A stretch of 64,000 nt of DNA, from contig NZ_CP087135.1 of NCBI RefSeq assembly GCF_020911945.1, forward strand, positions 1-64,000, read 5' to 3'. Positions 57,466 to 64,000 of the stretch are shown one piece after another. A program made the position numbers and the translations under genes. This DNA comes from Flavobacterium galactosidilyticum (GTDB taxonomy: Bacteria > Bacteroidota > Bacteroidia > Flavobacteriales > Flavobacteriaceae). Under the pieces are notes generated by a model. That model ran no database searches and was not told the origin of the DNA. It saw only the letters and a program-made list of their open reading frames with translations. Within the stretch, counting starts at the first letter, position 1, and every line of letters starts with the position of its first letter.

Positions 57466-58401
57466 TTATACTAAAATCGATTTTAGCGCCTCATTCATTT
57501 GTCTAACAGCATCTGCACTTTTAGCAAATAATGCTTTTTCACTATCATTTAGTTCAATAGGTAGAATTTCTTCAACTCCATTTTTACCAATAATACAAGG
57601 AACACCAATACAAATATCGTTTTGACCATATTCTCCTTCAACAAAAACAGAACAAGCGATCATTTTCTTTTGGTCATTTAAAATACTGTCCACTAAAAAA
57701 GCAACTGAAGCTCCAGGAGCATACCAAGCTGATGTACCTAGAAGACCTGTAAGCGTAGCTCCACCTACCATGGTATCTGCAGCAACTTTTTGTAATTGTT
57801 CCTCTGAAAGAAATTGAGAAACTGGTATACCATTATAAGACGCTAATCTTGTTAATGGAATCATTGTTGTATCACCGTGACCACCAATAACCATTGCTGA
57901 AATATCATTAGCTGGCTTGTCCAAAGCCAAAGATAAATACGTTCTAAAACGTGAACTATCTAATGCTCCACCCATTCCTATAATTCTGTTTTTAGGCAAT
58001 CCAGTAGCTTTTAATGCTAAATAGGTCATTGTATCCATAGGATTAGAAACTACTACAATAATAGTATCTGGAGAATGCTTCAATACATTTTCAGCTACCG
58101 TTTTTACAATTCCTGCATTAATCCCTATCAATTCCTCACGAGTCATTCCTGGCTTTCTTGGAATTCCTGATGTAATAACAACTACATCACTTCCTGCTGT
58201 TTTAGAATAATCATTAGTAACTCCTGACACTTTAGTATTAAACCCTGTATTAGTAGCACACTGCATAATATCTAACGCTTTACCTTCTGCAAAACCCTCT
58301 TTAATATCTAATAATACAACTTCGCTCGCAATGCCTCTATAAGAAATCACATCTGCGCACGTCGCACCTACATTTCCTGCTCCTACAATGGTAACTTTCA
58401 T
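57466..58401 (-). CDS. mdh: Malate dehydrogenase
   Basis: NAD-dependent oxidation of malate to oxaloacetate in the TCA cycle. The 311-residue protein belongs to the LDH-like MDH group. The dinucleotide motif GAGNVGA is at residues 7-13, Asp34 of the NAD-binding site follows the second strand (LLDIKEG), and the substrate-binding arginines are in GIPRKPGMTREEL. VVSNPMDTMTYLA and the catalytic His in IGGHGDTTMIP near 176 complete the set. It has its own terminator. Confidence 0.97.
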   Translation of the reverse strand: MKVTIVGAGNVGATCADVISYRGIASEVVLLDIKEGFAEGKALDIMQCATNTGFNTKVSGVTNDYSKTAGSDVVVITSGIPRKPGMTREELIGINAGIVKTVAENVLKHSPDTIIVVVSNPMDTMTYLALKATGLPKNRIIGMGGALDSSRFRTYLSLALDKPANDISAMVIGGHGDTTMIPLTRLASYNGIPVSQFLSEEQLQKVAADTMVGGATLTGLLGTSAWYAPGASVAFLVDSILNDQKKMIACSVFVEGEYGQNDICIGVPCIIGKNGVEEILPIELNDSEKALFAKSADAVRQMNEALKSILV

Positions 58402-58450
58402 AATTTAAAGTTTATTTGGTTGTTTTTTTTAATCTAGTTAAATAGTTTAA

Positions 58451-58487
58451 AAACCTCTATTACAAAATACAAAAGAGAGGCTTTTTT
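58451..58487 (-). terminator. Terminator of gyrB
   Basis: On the minus strand AAGCCTCT pairs with AGAGGTTT (one G-U pair that works only in this direction), followed by more T residues. Confidence 0.7.
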
Positions 58488-58495
58488 TATATTGT

Positions 58496-60448
<1,953 letters not shown>

Positions 60449-60477
60449 CTAAAAAAATGTAATTTTTGTCTAACACG

Positions 60478-60485
60478 CAAATATA
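60478..60485 (-). promoter_or_regulatory. -7 element upstream of gyrB
   Basis: TATATTTG on the minus strand exactly matches TAnnTTTG, giving a leader of about 35 nt. The -33 TTG is not evident, perhaps consistent with supercoiling-dependent control, which is inference. Confidence 0.45.
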
Positions 60486-60603
60486 TAAAAACGCAAATTA
60501 GATAACCGTTAAAATCCCCTTCAAAGCCTTTAAGTTATTAACATTTTGTCATTTTTTGGTAACAAAAACAACTATAAATAAGGCTTTTTTATAAAATTAA
60601 AAC

Positions 60604-60635
60604 TTTGACAATACAAATAACTGTTTGTATTTTTA
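60604..60635 (+). promoter_or_regulatory. Promoter of the SpoU methylase gene (-33/-7)
   Basis: TTTG at 60604-60607, a 20-bp spacer, then TATTTTTA at 60628-60635. The initiation site would fall at or next to the ATG at 60640, so the mRNA may be leaderless. Confidence 0.45.
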
Positions 60636-60639
60636 CACA

Positions 60640-61098
60640 ATGAATGATAATTTTATAACTGAATATTTTGGAATAGGGATTTTGAACGGCAAAACCCCTG
60701 AAAACTTAGGCGTATTATGGCGATCTGCTCAAAATTTAGGTGCCAGTTTTATTTTCACAATTGGCAATAGATATGCAAAACAAGCATGCGACACTCACAA
60801 TGCAGTAAAATCGATGCCCTATTTCCATTACGAATCTTTTGACGACTTTTATAAAAACTTACCAAAAGGTGCTCGATTAGTTGGTGTTGAATTAGATGAA
60901 CGAGCTGAAGATTTAGAAACTTTCGAACATCCAAGACGTTGTGTTTATTTGCTTGGCGCAGAAGACAATGGACTAACGAAACAAGCAATAGAAAAATGTC
61001 ATTTTCTAGTAAAATTCAAATCTGAAAAAAGCTTAAATGTATCGGTAGCAGGAAGTATTGTGCTTTATGATAGAGGAATTAATAAGCCACGTTCATAA
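60640..61098 (+). CDS. SpoU/TrmH family RNA 2'-O-methyltransferase
   Basis: A 152-residue SPOUT-class methyltransferase consisting only of the knotted catalytic domain. Motif 1 is NLGVLWRSAQNLGASFIFTI (Asn and Arg), motif 2 is YLLGAEDNGLT and motif 3 is SLNVSVAGSIVLYD. The small size resembles TrmL/TrmH rather than proteins with an added substrate-binding domain. The RNA target (probably tRNA) is not determinable. The ATG at 60640 is preferred over a TTG 15 bp upstream. It lies between gyrB (divergent) and gatB-aspS (convergent). Confidence 0.92.
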   Translation: MNDNFITEYFGIGILNGKTPENLGVLWRSAQNLGASFIFTIGNRYAKQACDTHNAVKSMPYFHYESFDDFYKNLPKGARLVGVELDERAEDLETFEHPRRCVYLLGAEDNGLTKQAIEKCHFLVKFKSEKSLNVSVAGSIVLYDRGINKPRS

Positions 61099-61108
61099 AC
61101 AACAAATG

Positions 61109-61179
61109 ACCGCAGATTCGCAGATTTTTAAATAATTTTAAGCGTAAGTTTTTAAAGAAAAAATCTGCGAATCTGCGGT
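61109..61179. repeat. Long perfect inverted repeat
   Basis: Two perfectly complementary 21-nt arms at 61109-61129 and 61159-61179, starting ACCGCAGATTCGCAG, are separated by 29 nt. Each arm also holds a direct repeat of GCAGATT. It lies between convergent genes beside a separate terminator. It looks like a dispersed element rather than a terminator. Confidence 0.75.
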
Positions 61180-61197
61180 TAAAAAATATCTATCACA

Positions 61198-61242
61198 AAA
61201 AAAAGCAGATTTATATCATTCGATACAAATCTGCTTTTTAAA
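61198..61242. terminator. Bidirectional terminator between convergent genes
   Basis: AAAAGCAGATTT at 61201-61212 pairs with AAATCTGCTTTT at 61228-61239, flanked by an A-run and T-residues. It serves the SpoU gene and gatB-aspS. Confidence 0.85.
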
Positions 61243-61264
61243 TATTTATTTAGATTTTAAAAAT

Positions 61265-64000
61265 CTATTTCCTCATAATCCTCACATTCATTTCCTCCAC
61301 TTTTTTATCTGATAAAAGAGATGGTGCGCCAAATAATAAATCTTCGCTCGATCCTGTCTTTGGGAAAGCCATAACTTCACGAATCGATGCTTTTTTCTCC
61401 AAAATCATCATCAAACGGTCAATTCCCCAGGCAATTCCTCCGTGTGGTGGTGCTCCGTATTGAAACGCTTTATGCATCGTTCCGACACTTTTCATCATTT
61501 CTTCTTTGTTGTAACCCATATTTCTATAAGTCGCTTCTAGAATTTCTGATTTGTGTGCACGAACCGATCCTCCACCAATTTCATAACCATTTAAGATAAT
61601 ATCATATTGCTGTGCAATGATAGTTCCAATTTCTTCATCATTACCATTCATATGTTTTTGTAAATCATAAATAGCAGGCATAGAGAAAGGATTGTGTGTA
61701 AATGTCCATCTTCCTTCATCTGTTCTTTCAAACATTGGAAAATCAACTACCCAAGCCGGTCGCAATTCCTTCGGATTGATCAAGTTCAGCATTCTACCCA
61801 TTTCTTGACGAACCGCATCCAACGCTTTGTTAGCCGTTGCATAATCAGCCGCTGAGAAGAATACAATATCCCCAACTTGAGCATTAGTCGCATTAATGAT
61901 TCCCACAGCTATTTCCTCACCTAAAAACTTAATAATAGGTGATTGCAATTCGTCTTCATTTACAATAATATAAGCCAATCCACCCAAACCGTTCTGTTGC
62001 GCAATAGCGGTAAGATTTTCGATTTGACCTTTAGACAAACGTTTGTTTCCTTGCTCTTGAGCCGAAACTTTGATACATTTTACAATTCCACCTTCTTCAA
62101 TTGGCTTACTAAAAACTTGGAAAGTCGTTTCTTTTACAATATCGGTGATGTCTTGCATCTTCAGACCATAACGTAAATCAGGTCTGTCGCAACCGTAAAA
62201 ATCCATTGCATCTTTATAGGTAATCAATTCAAACGGATGCAAAATCCATTTTTTACCATATATTTTTGTCACTACTTCATTGAACATTTTAGTATTCAAA
62301 TCAATAATTTGCTGCATACTCGCATACGCCATTTCAATATCCAATTGTGTAAATTCAGGCTGACGATCCCCACGAGAATCTTCATCTCTAAAACAACGCG
62401 CAATTTGGAAATATTTCTCGTAACCACTTACCATCAACATTTGTTTGAACTGTTGTGGCGCTTGTGGAAGCGTGTAAAATAAGCCTGAACCTTTACGAGT
62501 AGGAACAATAAATTCACGTGCTCCTTCATCGGTTCCTGCACTCAAAATTGGTGTTTCAATTTCTAGAAATTCTTCTTCATCTAAAATATCACGCAATAAC
62601 TTAATTACTTTATGACGGTTTACAATCGCTCTTCTTACCTCTTCGTTTCTATGATCTAAAAACTTGTATTGAAAACGAATTGCTTCATTTGTTTTTGCTG
62701 CTCTTTTAATTTCAAAAGGCAAAGTTTTAGATAAATTTAAAATTTCTAAATCAGAAGTTTCTAATTCAATTTTACCCGTACGTAAACCTGCATTATAATC
62801 GTCTACATTACGACCAACCACAATACCTGTTACCGAAATAACCGATTCTGGTTTCAATTTCACTAACTCATCGATATTAGGAAATGACTCTCTACTGATA
62901 CGAACTTGGAAAATTTCGTAACTCGAATCACGCAAATCGATAAACATCAAATCTCCATGATCACGAACACTTGCAACCCAACCCGACAACATCACTTCTT
63001 CTTTGATGCTTTCTTCTGACAACTGCGAAATCTTATGCGTTCTATACGTATCTTTTATAATAATTGGAATTTCAGGAAGACTTTCTTCTTGAATTACCTT
63101 TTCTTCCGAAATTGCCACGGACAAATCGGGATTTTCTTCCGAAAATGGTACAGACAAGTCGCGACTTGTCCCTACAGCTAATCCATCTAAAATAATTTGA
63201 CGAATTACTTTTCCGTTTGCTCCTTTTCCAATAATTCCTAAAACCTTCCCAACTAAAATACCCGCTTTTCCTTGGTCACCTGCTTTAATATCATTGGCTA
63301 CCTCCTCATTTTCTGAAATTACTTTTGCAATAACTTCTTGGATTTTATCTTCTGAAATCGTGTTATCTGAGAAGTATTTGTTGTAATCAAAATTTTGATC
63401 TTGTAAATAACCTGCAATCGCATTTTGAACTAAAACTGCCGTTATTTTTTCTGCTTTAAACAAAACAAAAATGGTTTCTAAATGCTCAATATTATGAATT
63501 TTAACGTAGTCTTCTGCCTTAACATTATTAGACAAAGTTTTAGCAACAAAAGAAGGATCGTTAATTTTGTTATTCAAAGTCACAAACGTTCTAGAACGCA
63601 ACGCATCTGCAGTAAAAAACTTAGCATCTTGGGGCAAGACACCTCCGTTAATCAAAATAGATTCCACCGCATAAGGCAAAGCACTTGTATCTACTTTAAT
63701 CGCTTCAATCTCTGCTTTAATATTTACGAAAGGCAAATCGGGTTCCGAAATAAAACGGTAATCCGCTTCGAATTCTTTTTTACGCATTACTTTGGTTTGC
63801 TTCAAATCAGCATCCCATAAAACCGTAGTTTGATCAGGTCTAAACTCTTTGTTTTCGATAAAATAATTGAACTGCTTCTCTACTTCTTCTTTCAAAGCTT
63901 CAATCATAAACTTAAACGAATTCAAGTTTTTGATTTCTGTCCTTGGATTTAAAACATCTGAATTTATTTTGCGTAAAGAAACCGAAACATCCGATTTGAA
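61265..64000 (-). CDS. GatB (C-terminal half)-aspartyl-tRNA synthetase fusion, 5' end outside the window
   Basis: One uninterrupted frame of 911 codons plus stop, still open at the window edge, so the N-terminus is missing. From 64000 to about 63180 it matches the aspartyl/glutamyl-tRNA amidotransferase subunit GatB: SDVSVSLRKI and TEIKNLNSFKF of the cradle domain, FEADYRFISEPDLPF, then the YqeY-like tail GKAGILVGKVLGIIGKGANG. A linker follows (about 63065-63180). The rest, to 61265, is a full bacterial AspRS: anticodon-binding OB fold, class II motif 2 (ARCFRDEDSRGDRQPEFTQLD), GAD insertion and motif 3 (GGIAWGIDRLMMIL). The His codon at 62957-62959 (SVRDHGD) is the residue type reported for non-discriminating AspRS. 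Together these suggest Asp-tRNA-Asn formation coupled to its amidation. Confidence 0.93.
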   Translation of the reverse strand, partial: FKSDVSVSLRKINSDVLNPRTEIKNLNSFKFMIEALKEEVEKQFNYFIENKEFRPDQTTVLWDADLKQTKVMRKKEFEADYRFISEPDLPFVNIKAEIEAIKVDTSALPYAVESILINGGVLPQDAKFFTADALRSRTFVTLNNKINDPSFVAKTLSNNVKAEDYVKIHNIEHLETIFVLFKAEKITAVLVQNAIAGYLQDQNFDYNKYFSDNTISEDKIQEVIAKVISENEEVANDIKAGDQGKAGILVGKVLGIIGKGANGKVIRQIILDGLAVGTSRDLSVPFSEENPDLSVAISEEKVIQEESLPEIPIIIKDTYRTHKISQLSEESIKEEVMLSGWVASVRDHGDLMFIDLRDSSYEIFQVRISRESFPNIDELVKLKPESVISVTGIVVGRNVDDYNAGLRTGKIELETSDLEILNLSKTLPFEIKRAAKTNEAIRFQYKFLDHRNEEVRRAIVNRHKVIKLLRDILDEEEFLEIETPILSAGTDEGAREFIVPTRKGSGLFYTLPQAPQQFKQMLMVSGYEKYFQIARCFRDEDSRGDRQPEFTQLDIEMAYASMQQIIDLNTKMFNEVVTKIYGKKWILHPFELITYKDAMDFYGCDRPDLRYGLKMQDITDIVKETTFQVFSKPIEEGGIVKCIKVSAQEQGNKRLSKGQIENLTAIAQQNGLGGLAYIIVNEDELQSPIIKFLGEEIAVGIINATNAQVGDIVFFSAADYATANKALDAVRQEMGRMLNLINPKELRPAWVVDFPMFERTDEGRWTFTHNPFSMPAIYDLQKHMNGNDEEIGTIIAQQYDIILNGYEIGGGSVRAHKSEILEATYRNMGYNKEEMMKSVGTMHKAFQYGAPPHGGIAWGIDRLMMILEKKASIREVMAFPKTGSSEDLLFGAPSLLSDKKVEEMNVRIMRK
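63153..63170. repeat. 18-bp perfect palindrome inside the gatB-aspS linker
   Basis: GACAAGTCGCGACTTGTC is fully self-complementary and lies in the coding region of the interdomain linker. It encodes part of TSRDLSV, which recurs as PDLSV 14 codons further on, so the linker also has a short tandem peptide repeat (DLSV..xSEE). It looks like a small repeat insertion that kept the frame. Confidence 0.7.

Overview
The window reads as a chromosomal segment of a member of the Flavobacteriaceae, most likely Flavobacterium, linearised at the first base of dnaA. The evidence is low G+C, A-rich leaders without Shine-Dalgarno sequences, promoter-like TTG-N(17-23)-TAnnTTTG patterns, a gliding-motility-type lipoprotein (GldI), type III glutamine synthetase, a fused SecDF, methylmalonyl-CoA mutase subunits and a Bacteroides-type GH84 glucosaminidase. 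Nearly all of it is core genome. I see no prophage, insertion sequence, CRISPR array, rRNA or tRNA.

Layout. 1-5 kb: dnaA, a low-molecular-weight phosphatase, an RsmI-like methyltransferase, a secreted protein of unknown function and a dienoyl-CoA-reductase-like SDR, with two AT-rich gaps. 5-7.2 kb: YceI, pirin and a Crp/Fnr regulator on the minus strand. 7.3-12 kb: udk, a DivIC/FtsB protein and both methylmalonyl-CoA mutase subunits in one plus-strand run. 12-20.3 kb, minus strand: pyrG-yidC, a DUF3820 gene, a LysM protein coupled to an OsmC protein, and guaA. 20.5-21 kb: a decayed lipoprotein gene. 22-28 kb, plus strand: RidA, a CLC transporter, then nrnA-gldI and two cyclophilin-FKBP fusion isomerases. 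28-37.5 kb: GH84, a small unknown, a membrane multi-PAS protein without an output domain, and an M16 protease. 37.6-42 kb, minus strand: unknown, purM, type III glutamine synthetase. 42-49 kb: TerC, a lipoprotein, valS, DUF1573 and a retropepsin-PDZ protein. 48.7-53.8 kb, plus strand: aminotransferase, folE, cysS, yidD, lgt. 54-64 kb: secDF, mdh and gyrB (minus), a SpoU methylase (plus), and a GatB-AspRS fusion (minus) that runs off the right end.

Themes. Envelope biogenesis recurs (YidC, YidD, SecDF, Lgt, GldI, secreted isomerases, LysM protein), alongside nucleotide synthesis (pyrG, guaA, purM, udk, folE) and translation (valS, cysS, gatB-aspS).

The most interesting object is the gatB-aspS fusion. 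The C-terminal half of the amidotransferase subunit GatB is in one open frame with a complete bacterial AspRS. The AspRS carries His where discriminating enzymes usually have Leu, as expected for a non-discriminating enzyme feeding tRNA-dependent Asn synthesis. Its linker contains an 18-bp perfect palindrome resembling an inserted repeat. Other points are a family of roughly 80-nt hairpin repeats in opposite orientation upstream of divIC and cysS, the multi-lesion lipoprotein pseudogene, and several genes whose -7 element sits almost on the start codon, suggesting leaderless transcripts.
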